Below the pieces are notes generated by a model. That model ran no database searches, was not told where the DNA came from, and saw nothing but the letters and a program-made list of their open reading frames with translations. A stretch of DNA of 64,000 bases from an uncultured Bacteroidales bacterium (GTDB taxonomy: Bacteria > Bacteroidota > Bacteroidia > Bacteroidales > Bacteroidaceae): positions 1 to 64,000 of the forward strand of contig CADCIP010000001.1 in the NCBI GenBank assembly GCA_902801485.1. Direction: 5' to 3'. Both the position numbers and the translations under genes were made by a program. Every line of letters begins with the position of its first letter. The first letter of the stretch is position 1. This document shows positions 7,858-16,312 of this stretch, in pieces.

Positions 7858-8475
7858 ATGACAAACGATAATTTCGAATTGGAGGAGATGCGCCAGCAGA
7901 TGGCGATTCTGAAACAGAAACTGCATCAGCAGGAGATACTGAACGACCGTATGACCAGCAAGGCTAAGGAGGCGCTGGAGAAGAAGGTGGGGCAACTGAC
8001 CCGCGGGTTCAGGAGCAACTGGGTTACAGCCTTGTTAAGTGTGCCCGTGTTTTACTTCTTTTTTGTTTATCGTTTAGGTTTTTCTATACCTTTTTGGATA
8101 TTTTCATCCCTTTATTTGCCGCTCAGATTGTTATATGTTCATAGAGATAGAAGCAAACTAAGCCAGAAAAATCTGTTTGATGGTAATCTGGTAGAGGTTC
8201 AGAAGAATCTTATTCTGGCCAAGAATCATTTCACCCAAGGGTTTAGATATGATTTGATACTGAACATTGTTTTCCCCATATGGTTGGTATGGGAAATCTA
8301 TCAAAAATGGTGTATTGTAGGGCCACAACCTGTTCATTTCGGAATGATTGTGATAGGTCTGCCATTAGGAATCGCCCTCTTTCTCTGGGGTTATTTTCAC
8401 CGCAAACGCCAATATCAGGATGCCTTAGACCAGATTGCCGACCTTACGGCAGGGGATGAGGTGAGTGACAACTGA
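7858..8475 (+). CDS. membrane protein co-transcribed with the ECF sigma factor
   Basis: The N-terminal ~55 residues are cytoplasmic and coiled (LEEMRQQMAILKQKLHQQE). Hydrophobic segments follow around WVTALLSVPVFYFFFVYRLG, IPFWIFSSLYLPLRLLY, YDLILNIVFPIWLVWEI and IVIGLPLGIALFLWGYF, so about four membrane helices. No anti-sigma or other named domain is visible. Its position 12 bases after the sigma gene suggests a membrane-bound regulator or sensor. The start MTNDNFELEE is preferred over MFIMTNDN, three codons upstream. A GTCCC repeat follows directly. Confidence 0.75.
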   Translation: MTNDNFELEEMRQQMAILKQKLHQQEILNDRMTSKAKEALEKKVGQLTRGFRSNWVTALLSVPVFYFFFVYRLGFSIPFWIFSSLYLPLRLLYVHRDRSKLSQKNLFDGNLVEVQKNLILAKNHFTQGFRYDLILNIVFPIWLVWEIYQKWCIVGPQPVHFGMIVIGLPLGIALFLWGYFHRKRQYQDALDQIADLTAGDEVSDN

Positions 8476-8477
8476 AC

Positions 8478-8516
8478 CCGTCCCAGTGTCCCAGCGTCCC
8501 ACGTCCCATTAAGGTG
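8478..8516 (+). repeat. dispersed GTCCC repeat, copy 6
   Basis: Four GTCCC units end in CCCATTAAGGTG, directly after the stop of the membrane protein gene. It is the last copy seen; I found none in the rest of the window. Confidence 0.8.
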
Positions 8517-8640
8517 TCTGTTAGGCTTCCTGCTTCGTTAAACAATCATAATGGAGTTTTAAGAGTAAACAACAAGCATTTAGTGGAGTTAAAATTGCAG
8601 ATTTTTGTCTGAAAAAAAATATAAAGATGTAAAAAATGCT

Positions 8641-8648
8641 TATCTTTG
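8641..8648 (+). promoter_or_regulatory. -7 promoter element (TATCTTTG) of the TlpA-like lipoprotein gene
   Basis: The leader after it contains GGTTATCG three times (8660-8690), possibly a regulator site. Confidence 0.65.
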
Positions 8649-8711
8649 CCCCCACGAAAACGGTTATCGTACAATGGTTATCGGTTATCGAATATATAAC
8701 GAAGATGAGAA

Positions 8712-9869
8712 ATGAATAAAAATTTCATGAAAAAAACGCTGGCAATGGGGCTCATAGCAGCCTCGGTATTAAGTGGTTGTACGCCCAGGGACAAGTACAC
8801 CTTGAGAGTTAAAATGGATGTGAAGGGCTTTGGCGACACGGTAATGGTTTACGGAGGCCCCGAAAAGCTGCAGTTCGTAGGCAAGGACGGCAAGTTCGAC
8901 TTCGAGGTTCAGGTGGATACCCCGTATACGGCTCTGCTGTATCAGCCCAAGTTGGACCGTGGTGAGATGGATGATATCATGTTCTATCATGTTCCCTTTG
9001 TGGGCGGTGAGGAAGTGCGTATTTGGCAAACTGTCCCCGAACGCTACGATGTGGACGGAACAGGTTTCTATGCCGATTATCACCAGATAGACCTCTTTGT
9101 GGAGGAAGCAGGCAAGGAAATGCAGGAGGTGAGTAGGAAATACAGAGAAATGGATGAGGATGAATCTATCAGCGAAAAGGAAAAAGAAGAATTCTTCGAG
9201 AAAACAGTTGTACCCGCTAACCAGGCTTTCTGGCAGACCTTGGTAGATTATGCTAAGGAACATCCCAAGCAGGAAGCTATTGTTCCCTTCCTTGACCGCA
9301 TGGTGGGCGACGGTGAAATGTATAAGGAGGCCTTCGAGAGCATGGATGCCTCTGTTCGTGAGGGTCGTATGAAAGTGTTTTACGATAGATGGCAAAAGAA
9401 GGTTGAAGAGCGTGCCGCTCAGGCAGGAAAGGAAGCCGAAGCTGCCAAGAAGCAGCAGCCTGGCTTGGAGGCTCCAGACTTCACGCTGACTGATATTAAC
9501 GGGAAGCCGCTCTCACTCTCTTCCTTACGCGGCAAGTACGTGATTCTGGACTTCTGGGGTTCGTGGTGCGGATGGTGCATTAAGGGCTTCCCCAAGATGA
9601 AGGAGTACTATGCCAAGTATGAAGGCAAGTTCGAGATTCTGGGTATCGACTGCAACGATACGGAGGAGAAGTGGAAGGCTGCCGTCAAGAAGCACGAGGT
9701 GCCCTGGTTGCACGTTTACTGCCCTGAGGATGCAACCGTTGAGTCTGACTATGGTATCACGTCCTATCCCACAAAGATTATCATCGGCCCTGACGGTAAG
9801 ATTGTGAAGTCCATCGTTGGCGAAGATCCCGCCTTCTATACCCTGCTGGATGACCTCTTTGGCAAGTAA
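8712..9869 (+). CDS. DUF4369 / TlpA-like thioredoxin lipoprotein
   Basis: The signal peptide ends in LSGC with lipidated Cys23. Residues ~27-130 form a DUF4369-like beta domain, ~135-245 a charged helical linker (SEKEKEEFFEKTV), and ~250-385 an AhpC/TSA-TlpA thioredoxin fold (APDFTLTDINGKPLSLSSLR). The active-site motif is WCGWC at about residues 284-288, an intact CxxC pair. Such proteins act in the periplasm as thiol-disulfide reductases, often tied to cytochrome maturation or oxidative repair. It is a single-gene unit with its own promoter and a shared bidirectional terminator downstream. ATG at 8727 (MKKTLAMG) is an alternative start. Confidence 0.9.
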   Translation: MNKNFMKKTLAMGLIAASVLSGCTPRDKYTLRVKMDVKGFGDTVMVYGGPEKLQFVGKDGKFDFEVQVDTPYTALLYQPKLDRGEMDDIMFYHVPFVGGEEVRIWQTVPERYDVDGTGFYADYHQIDLFVEEAGKEMQEVSRKYREMDEDESISEKEKEEFFEKTVVPANQAFWQTLVDYAKEHPKQEAIVPFLDRMVGDGEMYKEAFESMDASVREGRMKVFYDRWQKKVEERAAQAGKEAEAAKKQQPGLEAPDFTLTDINGKPLSLSSLRGKYVILDFWGSWCGWCIKGFPKMKEYYAKYEGKFEILGIDCNDTEEKWKAAVKKHEVPWLHVYCPEDATVESDYGITSYPTKIIIGPDGKIVKSIVGEDPAFYTLLDDLFGK

Positions 9870-9901
9870 GAGATTTCATTAACTGCCACATATTAATAAA
9901 A

Positions 9902-9940
9902 GGGGGAATACCTGATTTTTCAGGCGTTCCCCCCTCTTTC
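9902..9940. terminator. bidirectional intrinsic terminator between convergent genes
   Basis: GGGGGAA and CCTGA pair with TCAGG and TTCCCCC around a T-rich loop. It lies between the TlpA-like gene and the convergent Cys-rich gene. Confidence 0.75.
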
Positions 9941-9963
9941 GTATAGTAAGAAACTTATTGAGA

Positions 9964-10446
9964 TTACAGACCCAGTTGCTTCTTAGCTTCTGCTGCGCCC
10001 TTATCGATAGCTTTGTTGGCTTCGGTCTTGCCTGCCTCTACAGCCTCGTTAGCCTTAGCCTTGCCAGCCTCTACTGTCTCGTTAGCCTTTGCCTTAGCAG
10101 CATTAGCAACATCGTTAGCAGCGTCCTTTACAGTCTGCTCCAGGCTCTTTGCCTCTTCGGTAGCAGCCTCAGCAGCAGCATCTACAGCTTCTCCTGCCTT
10201 CTCGCAAGCCTTGTCACAAGCCTTGTCGCACTCCTTCTCGCAAGCCTTGTCGCACTCTTCGGTAGCGCAAGCCTTACCGCACTCACAAGGATCACACTCG
10301 CAGGGATCGCACTTGCACTGTCCACATTCACAAGGGTCACACTTGCATGTGTCGCAAGCACATCCTTCCTTCTTGTCACACTTGTTACAGCATGATGCAA
10401 ATGAAATGGCGGCAACGGCCATTATAACAAAAAACAATTTCTTCAT
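9964..10446 (-). CDS. Cys-rich repeat lipoprotein with LEA-like C-terminal repeats
   Basis: A signal peptide with lipobox FASC (Cys19) is followed by about 50 residues holding 21 Cys in CxC and DPCEC/DKAC units. After these come Ala/Lys/Glu repeats without Cys (KAKANETVEAG, KAKANEAVEAG, KTEANKAIDKG). The Cys block resembles metallothionein-like metal binding, and the tail resembles LEA-type amphipathic helices. It should be anchored to the envelope. I know no named family that combines both parts. It has no operon partner: the surface operon upstream reads the same way but is about 65 bases off, and the convergent TlpA-like gene shares its terminator. Confidence 0.85.
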   Translation of the reverse strand: MKKLFFVIMAVAAISFASCCNKCDKKEGCACDTCKCDPCECGQCKCDPCECDPCECGKACATEECDKACEKECDKACDKACEKAGEAVDAAAEAATEEAKSLEQTVKDAANDVANAAKAKANETVEAGKAKANEAVEAGKTEANKAIDKGAAEAKKQLGL

Positions 10447-10510
10447 CTTCTCGTCATTTAATTAGTTAAACATTATTTATTGCTTTCTCTCCAAAAAGTC
10501 TTTCTTTCTC

Positions 10511-11749
10511 TTAATCCATTGGCGGCATGGTGTTGGTAGTGGTAACCTTCTTGTTGGCTGATACCGTAGCACCGGAAGTTTGATAATACAATCCGTCAAC
10601 CTTTATACCGCGAGACTTGGAACCTGTGTTGGAAACCATAATCTTTCCTGCTGTTACAGCCATATTCTGGGTTACCTTGATACCCATACAGCGCGATTCT
10701 TCCTCTGTCTCCTCATCTTCATAGACACCGCCTGTGGCGCGAATCTGCATTACCGTAGATTCATTGTCTTCATTGACAAGGAGGTGTCTGGCAACAGAGA
10801 TTCCCTTGCTTCCCTTACCGGAAGCTACGATGGTGAAGGTGCCGCCATTGACGGTCATCTTATCTGCCGACTTTATTCCCTTCTTGTCGTCAGCGGCAAC
10901 TGTAACATTTATGTTACCGCCCCTGATGAATATCTGGCCGTTAAACTCTTTGTCAGGATTAGGCGTGACATCGTCGTCGAGGGTCAGAATCTCGGTCTGA
11001 ATACCATCGCCCTTCTGACCGCTGACAGTTACTGTGCCACCCTTCATCAGGAAGTACTGACCCACATGAATACCATCGCTTTCAGCTCCGTTGACGGTGA
11101 TGCTGCCTGTACTTTTCTTTATCTCCAAGTATTCCTTTGTACAGATTCCGTGACGGGCTTTACCAGTAACGGTAAGGCTGCCTCCTCCTTCTACCTCAAG
11201 GTGTCCCTTGCAATAGAAAGCTGCCTTCTGTGTACCGTTTGGTGCATCAGCTAAGACATTATCGGTTCCTTCGTTCAGGATTAAATCTATACGTTTTCCA
11301 CACAGGATATCCAATGCAGCCCCTTTCTGTGAGGTAAGGCTAAGTCCGTTCAGGTAGAACTTGCACTTATAGGTTCCGTTATAGGTAAGTGAGCCGTTGG
11401 TGCTGGCACCTTGCAGTACAAACTCCAACTCGTTGTGGATATTGGTGCTGGTGATAACTACGTCGGCACCCTCTACAGAGCAGTCAACGCCTAACACGTT
11501 GCCTTTCTCCACGTTAGCCTGAGCACCATCCCAAGTTACAGTTATGATGTGGACGAACGTAATGCTGTCCACTTGGCTGGTTTGGTACGTCTGGCCTTCT
11601 GCCGTGAAGGATGCTCCGTTATCGGAATAGGTAACCTCAGACAAAGGCACCTTAACGTTTTCTCCGTTCTGCCATATGCGCATATACTCCTGAGCCGATA
11701 CCATAGTGCAAACGGCCAAGAGCAAAAGAAGCGAAAAGAACTTCTTCAC
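10511..11749 (-). CDS. Cthe_2159-like carbohydrate-binding beta-helix protein
   Basis: A signal peptide (MKKFFSLLLLLAVCTMVSA) precedes ~390 residues with repeated 'hGIxxxxxLxxxGGxxxV' turns (ARHGICTKEYLEIKK, SDGIHVGQYFLMKGGTVTV, SKGISVARHLLVNED), the pattern of the Cthe_2159 family of polygalacturonate-binding beta-helices. It ends in MPPMD. It is the last gene of the operon VTC - DUF4956 - DUF2490 - secreted protein - Cthe_2159. The same families plus CotH cluster in many bacteria and are linked to surface or spore-coat-like structures. A binding or assembly role on the cell surface is inferred. Confidence 0.85.
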   Translation of the reverse strand: MKKFFSLLLLLAVCTMVSAQEYMRIWQNGENVKVPLSEVTYSDNGASFTAEGQTYQTSQVDSITFVHIITVTWDGAQANVEKGNVLGVDCSVEGADVVITSTNIHNELEFVLQGASTNGSLTYNGTYKCKFYLNGLSLTSQKGAALDILCGKRIDLILNEGTDNVLADAPNGTQKAAFYCKGHLEVEGGGSLTVTGKARHGICTKEYLEIKKSTGSITVNGAESDGIHVGQYFLMKGGTVTVSGQKGDGIQTEILTLDDDVTPNPDKEFNGQIFIRGGNINVTVAADDKKGIKSADKMTVNGGTFTIVASGKGSKGISVARHLLVNEDNESTVMQIRATGGVYEDEETEEESRCMGIKVTQNMAVTAGKIMVSNTGSKSRGIKVDGLYYQTSGATVSANKKVTTTNTMPPMD

Positions 11750-11770
11750 CTGATTGAATTTCTTAAGTGG

Positions 11771-12220
11771 TTATTTGGTTAACTTGATGGTTTTGTCGCC
11801 CATTGTAACAATGTACAGGCCCGACTTTAAACCGGCAAGGTTAATGTTGGCACCCTTCTTTACGTTGGCCAGTTGTACCAGCGCACCATTAGAACTGTAG
11901 ATGCGCAGCATACCGTCACCCTCAACTTTCAATTTGCCATCCTTGTACTGCAGATTCTCTGCCTCCTGAGGCAGGGCCTTGATAGCATCGGGGTCGTCAA
12001 CAGAAAAATACATTTTCTTGATTTCGCTTAGGGGATAAGTGTAATCGCCTGTTGTAGTGGTAACAACGCAATTACCATCGGCAAAAGTAATCTTCTGAAT
12101 GGTGGGAAGTGAGATGAAATTCTCACCCGTAGTAGATACAGTCAGATAGTTGTACTTGTCTGCCCACATTGTGGTACTTGCCATCAGGAGGATGGCCATC
12201 AGGAAATGCTTCATATTCAT
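11771..12220 (-). CDS. secreted protein with T9SS-type C-terminal sorting-like domain
   Basis: A short protein (149 aa) with a signal peptide (MKHFLMAILLMASTTMWA). The middle has two copies of a beta motif also present in the neighbouring Cthe_2159 protein (LPTIQKITFADGNCVVTTT, YPLSEIKKMYFSVDD). The C-terminus, LRIYSSNGALVQLANVKKG then LKSGLYIVTMGDKTIKL, matches type IX secretion sorting domains (type A-like). It lies between the DUF2490 and Cthe_2159 genes and is probably exported with them. Start at the first or third codon (MNMKHF) is undecided. Confidence 0.75.
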   Translation of the reverse strand: MNMKHFLMAILLMASTTMWADKYNYLTVSTTGENFISLPTIQKITFADGNCVVTTTTGDYTYPLSEIKKMYFSVDDPDAIKALPQEAENLQYKDGKLKVEGDGMLRIYSSNGALVQLANVKKGANINLAGLKSGLYIVTMGDKTIKLTK

Positions 12221-12242
12221 AACCTTTGTTAGTTTATTGTTA

Positions 12243-13058
12243 TCAGAATTTATAATTATAGCCTACGCTTACTGCATGGATTCGGTTGTCAGCTTTCCCG
12301 TCATCTTCATTAAAATCAAATGATAGCACATAAGCCAAAGTAAACTCGTTATGTTTATCCAGTTTATAACCTGTTCCTACGGCGGTTCTTACCTTATCTA
12401 TACACATGTGGTCGCCTACAGAGACGCTGTTCATAGCTTCGGCTGATACGAAGGGTGAGAACTTCCAATGCTTTTTATCGACCTCGAATTTCAGACGGCT
12501 ACGGAGCACCTGGCTGGTTTTGGCCGGTTTGGGGATGGGCTTTGTGTCGATAGTTTTATCCCAAGATACAATTTCATTCATGTCTTCATCGAAATCTACC
12601 TGTTTGGTATAAGTATAAACTATCTTGCCATATTCATAGGAAGGACGATAAGTAAGCTGATAGCGTTCGCGCAGAGAAATGCGCAACCACTTCCAGAACC
12701 TTTTATCGGCTGTTGCCTCTGCAATGAACCTGTGGCGGAGAGGATAAGCATGGGCAGGTGTAATAGTGTATTCGTCATCTACTGTGGGGTCGCCTTCCTG
12801 CTTGGCTTTTTTCCTATTATATAATAATGTATAGCCGACTCCAAACTTAATCATCTTATTCAGTTTGTAGCCAGCATCCAGTCCTACGGCCCATCTGGAA
12901 TTATCCTGAGCACGGTATTCCGCTTCCAAACCGAGGCTCCACTTGGTGCCCAAGTTCTTTTTGGCACCCAAACTAACCCAAGTGCCATACTCATCGGTCC
13001 ATTGCGCTCTGAGCATGGTGGGGAGGAGTAGAACGGCTATAAGGAGAATTCTTTTCAT
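12243..13058 (-). CDS. DUF2490 family outer-membrane beta-barrel protein
   Basis: The signal peptide (MKRILLIAVLLLPTMLRA) is followed by alternating beta-strand sequence (TDEYGTWVSLGAKKNLGTKW, AVGLDAGYKLNKMIKFGVGY) and a C-terminal aromatic residue (VSVGYNYKF), typical of outer-membrane barrels. Length and the opening QWTDEYGTWVSLG fit DUF2490. It is third in the VTC operon, four bases after DUF4956. It may form the outer-membrane part of the polyphosphate- or surface-related system; its substrate is unknown. Confidence 0.85.
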   Translation of the reverse strand: MKRILLIAVLLLPTMLRAQWTDEYGTWVSLGAKKNLGTKWSLGLEAEYRAQDNSRWAVGLDAGYKLNKMIKFGVGYTLLYNRKKAKQEGDPTVDDEYTITPAHAYPLRHRFIAEATADKRFWKWLRISLRERYQLTYRPSYEYGKIVYTYTKQVDFDEDMNEIVSWDKTIDTKPIPKPAKTSQVLRSRLKFEVDKKHWKFSPFVSAEAMNSVSVGDHMCIDKVRTAVGTGYKLDKHNEFTLAYVLSFDFNEDDGKADNRIHAVSVGYNYKF

Positions 13059-13062
13059 ATTG

Positions 13063-13773
13063 TTAACGGGGCATTTTCATTACTTGCTCAATACTGCTTC
13101 CGCAATCCTTAGGCTCATCGTAATAGATACGGATGAGGCAGCTGTCTTTCAGGAAGTCTATCATGCCTACTTCTATACGGAGGATATGCAGGCCTGTACG
13201 CTTTTCCAGATCAGCCTTCAACTCATCGCGCTTGTCAGGTGACACCAGAGCTATATTGTCGTACTTGATGTACTTGCTGCACAGGTTACTTACCAACCTA
13301 CTGCTCTCGAAGAGCCACACCATACACAGGAAAGTCAGGTTTACAAAGACAATCGTCACCAGTCCGAACCCGTCCCAATAGTCAGCTTTCGGGTGATACT
13401 CAGCCCTTCCCAACGCGTTTACCACACTCACAGCAATAAGTAAAAACAGGTAAGTCATCTCACGGATAGGCACTGCCTCGGTACGGAAGCGCATAATGCC
13501 GAAGATGGCAAACAGACCCATTGCAGCTCCCAGATTCATGCCGTCGCCTTCCATTAGGCTTACCAGCAGGAAAATGCTCATGGACATCAGGATAAAGATG
13601 AACATGTAGTCGCGACGCCGGCTGTGAGGGAAGTAGAAACAACGTGCAATAATGCTGACCACCACCAGATTTATGATGAGGCGCACCACCAGAGAGATAA
13701 AGTGCTGGGGATCGAAAAGCGTTAAGCCAATAAGATTACCCAGTTGATAGTTAATGTCATTAAAGAAATCCAT
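13063..13773 (-). CDS. DUF4956 family membrane protein
   Basis: Three or four membrane helices occupy the first ~140 residues (LVVRLIINLVVVSIIARCFY, YMFIFILMSMSIFLLVSLM, VIVFVNLTFLCMVWLFE-type segments). A conserved GAAMGLFAIFGIMRFRTEAV loop and a C-terminal cytosolic ferredoxin-like part (LEKRTGLHILRIEVGMIDFL) follow. DUF4956 proteins are regularly encoded beside VTC-type polyphosphate polymerases, as here, and are thought to form their membrane partner. The gene lies 18 bases after the VTC gene. Confidence 0.9.
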   Translation of the reverse strand: MDFFNDINYQLGNLIGLTLFDPQHFISLVVRLIINLVVVSIIARCFYFPHSRRRDYMFIFILMSMSIFLLVSLMEGDGMNLGAAMGLFAIFGIMRFRTEAVPIREMTYLFLLIAVSVVNALGRAEYHPKADYWDGFGLVTIVFVNLTFLCMVWLFESSRLVSNLCSKYIKYDNIALVSPDKRDELKADLEKRTGLHILRIEVGMIDFLKDSCLIRIYYDEPKDCGSSIEQVMKMPR

Positions 13774-13791
13774 ATTGTTTTATCCGTTATT

Positions 13792-14568
13792 TTAGTTTAA
13801 TTTTGTATTAGCCAATTTACTTAAGACCACCATTTTCTCCTTGAAGATATTTCTCTTCAGGTTCCTGTTGGTCATGACGCTCCCGATACAGTACTTGCTG
13901 AAGCCCGACGGTTTAATGCGCAAGACGCGTAGGATATCAAGCACGGGGCTATATACGTTGCCGTCGCGCTTAAGCTCAATGATAACCAGAGGCCCGACAT
14001 TTGCGTTGTTGCCTGTTTCCAGATTGTGGAAGTGTACATCGTAGTCGATGGTCAGACGCTCCGTCTTGCCGTAATTCACCAGCGTGATGCGGTGAAACTG
14101 ATTGCGGACGGTAGGATGCATCTCGTTGAGTCCCTGATGAACAAGGGCCTCCACGAACTCCCCGTTAGTACCCTGAACTTCAATTTCCTGCGAAGGAACC
14201 TCCACACGTTTCTTCTTGGTTCGGCCGTGATTGTTTTTGGTTTTTACCTCCAGAAAGGTCAAATCACTGTCCATATAGGTTCTTACGCGTACTTTCTGAC
14301 GGGGTGCCCTGCCGTTATGATGCTCCAAAAAGAAACGGTGATTGTCTGTGTCCCAGTATGTAGTCATGTAATTGGCTATACGGCTGTCGTTGTTGAACTG
14401 TGCATAGTATTTACCCTGCGCCATCTCAAGAAGACGGACCAGATTATCCTTACTGGTAACAAATTTGGTGTCCGTCCGGTTCATCAGGCGGATACTCGAC
14501 ATTTGCTCCAGTGTTATTGGCTCTAAATGCTGCAATAATTCGTTGATACGGGCATCAATTTCTACCAT
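13792..14568 (-). CDS. polyphosphate polymerase (VTC) domain protein
   Basis: A VTC-type triphosphate tunnel domain: MNRTDTKFVTSKDNLVRLL at the N-terminus, YMTTYWDTDNHRFFLEHHNG, RQKVRVRTYMDSDLTFLEVK with basic and acidic tunnel residues, and a C-terminal IIELKRDG strand. The family makes polyphosphate from ATP; here the enzyme is soluble and probably docks on DUF4956. The start MVEIDARINELL follows a TATATTTG promoter at 14586-14593. The longer frame (MCRLLHNM) begins within that promoter and is rejected. It is the first gene of a five-gene operon. Confidence 0.88.
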   Translation of the reverse strand: MVEIDARINELLQHLEPITLEQMSSIRLMNRTDTKFVTSKDNLVRLLEMAQGKYYAQFNNDSRIANYMTTYWDTDNHRFFLEHHNGRAPRQKVRVRTYMDSDLTFLEVKTKNNHGRTKKKRVEVPSQEIEVQGTNGEFVEALVHQGLNEMHPTVRNQFHRITLVNYGKTERLTIDYDVHFHNLETGNNANVGPLVIIELKRDGNVYSPVLDILRVLRIKPSGFSKYCIGSVMTNRNLKRNIFKEKMVVLSKLANTKLN

Positions 14569-14648
14569 ATTATGCAATAAACGGCACAAATATAGGAAAA
14601 AATATACATTTCCGTGGCTTGCATCTTGTTTTTTTAAAATAATTAACC

Positions 14649-14656
14649 TACTTTTG
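14649..14656 (+). promoter_or_regulatory. -7 promoter element (TACTTTTG) of frr
   Basis: The box lies 50 bases before the frr start, and a divergent TATATTTG at 14586-14593 serves the VTC operon. Confidence 0.6.
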
Positions 14657-14706
14657 CTTCATAATTGTCGCAAAGTAATTAAGAACCAAAGTAAATAAGA
14701 CCTATT

Positions 14707-15267
14707 ATGATTGATGTTAAGGAAACTTTGGCTTTAGCCGAGGAGAAAATGGAAGAAGCCGTAATGTATTTGGACGATTCTTTGGCACACATCCGTGCAG
14801 GGAAGGCCAATATTAAAATATTGGATGGCATCCGTGTAGACAGTTACGGAAGCATGGTTCCCCTGAACAATGTGGCAGCAATCAACACTCCCGATGCACG
14901 CACCATTGCCATCAAGCCTTGGGATAAAACCATGTTCAAGGCTATCGAGAAAGCTATCATTAATAGCGAGGTGGGCATCATGCCAGACAATAACGGCGAG
15001 ATTATCCGACTGAACATTCCCCCATTGACCGAGGAGCGACGTAAGCAGTTGGTTAAGCAGTGCGGAAAAGAGGAAGAACAGGCCAAGATTAGTGTTCGCA
15101 ATGCCCGTCGCGATATTCTGGAGAAACTGAAGAAGGGTATCAAGGACGGTTTGGCTGAGGATGCCGAGAAGGATGCCGAGGATAAGCTGCAGAAGATGCA
15201 CGACAAGTACATCAAGCAAATCGAATCCCTGATGGCTGCCAAGGAGAAGGAAATTATGACCGTATAG
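14707..15267 (+). CDS. frr: ribosome recycling factor
   Basis: 186 residues, the usual length, with the three-helix-bundle and beta domain of RRF ([71 protein letters not shown]). It releases ribosomes from mRNA after termination, together with EF-G. Family features are complete. The rsgA gene begins 17 bases after the stop, so the two are probably one transcript devoted to ribosome turnover. Confidence 0.98.
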   Translation: MIDVKETLALAEEKMEEAVMYLDDSLAHIRAGKANIKILDGIRVDSYGSMVPLNNVAAINTPDARTIAIKPWDKTMFKAIEKAIINSEVGIMPDNNGEIIRLNIPPLTEERRKQLVKQCGKEEEQAKISVRNARRDILEKLKKGIKDGLAEDAEKDAEDKLQKMHDKYIKQIESLMAAKEKEIMTV

Positions 15268-15283
15268 TCCAGGCTTTAGTCTT

Positions 15284-16249
15284 TTGCGAACATTGACAGG
15301 TTTAGTCATTAAGAACACAGGAAGCTGGTACGTTGTCAGGACAGACGACGGCCAGCTTTTTGATTGTAAGGTCAAGGGGAACTTCCGTCTGAAAGGCATC
15401 CGGAGCACGAATCCCGTGGCTGTTGGCGACAGGGTGAGCATCACGCCAGGGGCAGATGGGAAGACGGCACTTATCGACAGCCTGGAGGACCGGAAGAACT
15501 ACATCATCCGTAAGGCCAGTAACCTCAGTAAACAAAGTCACATCATTGCAGCCAACATAGATCAGGCGGCACTCATCGTTACTGTCTCACACCCCGAAAC
15601 CAGTACCACATTTATCGACCGTTTTCTGGCCAGTGCCGAAGCATACAGGGTTCCTGTGGTTTTGATTTTCAATAAGACAGATATTTATACCGAAGACGAA
15701 TTGCACTATCTGCAGGCCATCATTACACTCTATGAGTCTTTGGGCTACCCGTGCTTCCGCTGCAGTGCTTCAACAGGCAATGGCATAGAGGCCATACGGC
15801 AGTCTTTTTCCGGCAAGACCACTTTGCTAAGCGGCAACAGTGGAGTTGGAAAGAGTACCTTGCTGAACCGACTCATTCCTGATGCCAAGGTAAAAACAGC
15901 CGAAATCAGTACGGCCCATGATACTGGTATGCACACCACAACCTTCTCCGAGATGTTTCCCCTCCCCCCCACTCTAAACTCTCAACTCTCAACTCTCAAC
16001 TCATACATAATCGACACCCCCGGCATAAAGGGTTTCGGAACCTTTGATATGGAACGGGCCGAAGTATCACATTACTTCCGCGAAATATTCCGGATTGGCC
16101 AGGAGTGCCGTTTTGGCAATTGCACACATACAAACGAGCCTGGATGTGCTGTTCTCCAAGCACTCGAAGAACATCGCATAGCACAGAGCCGGTACACCAG
16201 CTATCTTTCTATGCTGGAGGACAAGGAAGCCGAGAAGTATCGCAAGTAA
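15284..16249 (+). CDS. rsgA: ribosome small subunit-dependent GTPase A
   Basis: A circularly permuted GTPase: an OB-fold N-terminus ([15 protein letters not shown]), then G4 FNKTD, G1 [18 protein letters not shown]3 [10 protein letters not shown], and a zinc-binding [14 protein letters not shown]. It matures the 30S subunit. No ATG is available near the N-terminus. The start is TTG at 15284 or TTG at 15293; the latter gives [12 protein letters not shown], closest to relatives. Between switch and G3 lies an insertion ([10 protein letters not shown]) encoded by heptanucleotide repeats of ACTCTCA, probably tolerated as a surface loop. Confidence 0.96.
   Translation: MRTLTGLVIKNTGSWYVVRTDDGQLFDCKVKGNFRLKGIRSTNPVAVGDRVSITPGADGKTALIDSLEDRKNYIIRKASNLSKQSHIIAANIDQAALIVTVSHPETSTTFIDRFLASAEAYRVPVVLIFNKTDIYTEDELHYLQAIITLYESLGYPCFRCSASTGNGIEAIRQSFSGKTTLLSGNSGVGKSTLLNRLIPDAKVKTAEISTAHDTGMHTTTFSEMFPLPPTLNSQLSTLNSYIIDTPGIKGFGTFDMERAEVSHYFREIFRIGQECRFGNCTHTNEPGCAVLQALEEHRIAQSRYTSYLSMLEDKEAEKYRK
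15971..16004 (+). repeat. heptanucleotide tandem repeat inside rsgA
   Basis: About four and a half units of ACTCTCA occur within the coding sequence, just before the G3 motif. Addition or loss of one 7-base unit would shift the frame. Confidence 0.85.
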
Positions 16250-16312
16250 TTAAGATAAAAGGCCTGGAAGTTTTTTGCCGAATCGGGAAAATGCAGTATC
16301 TTTGCCGGCAGT

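Noticed and set aside
607..8516. GTCCC arrays as a CRISPR
   Set aside because: Units are 7-8 bases with no spacers, and no cas gene is present.
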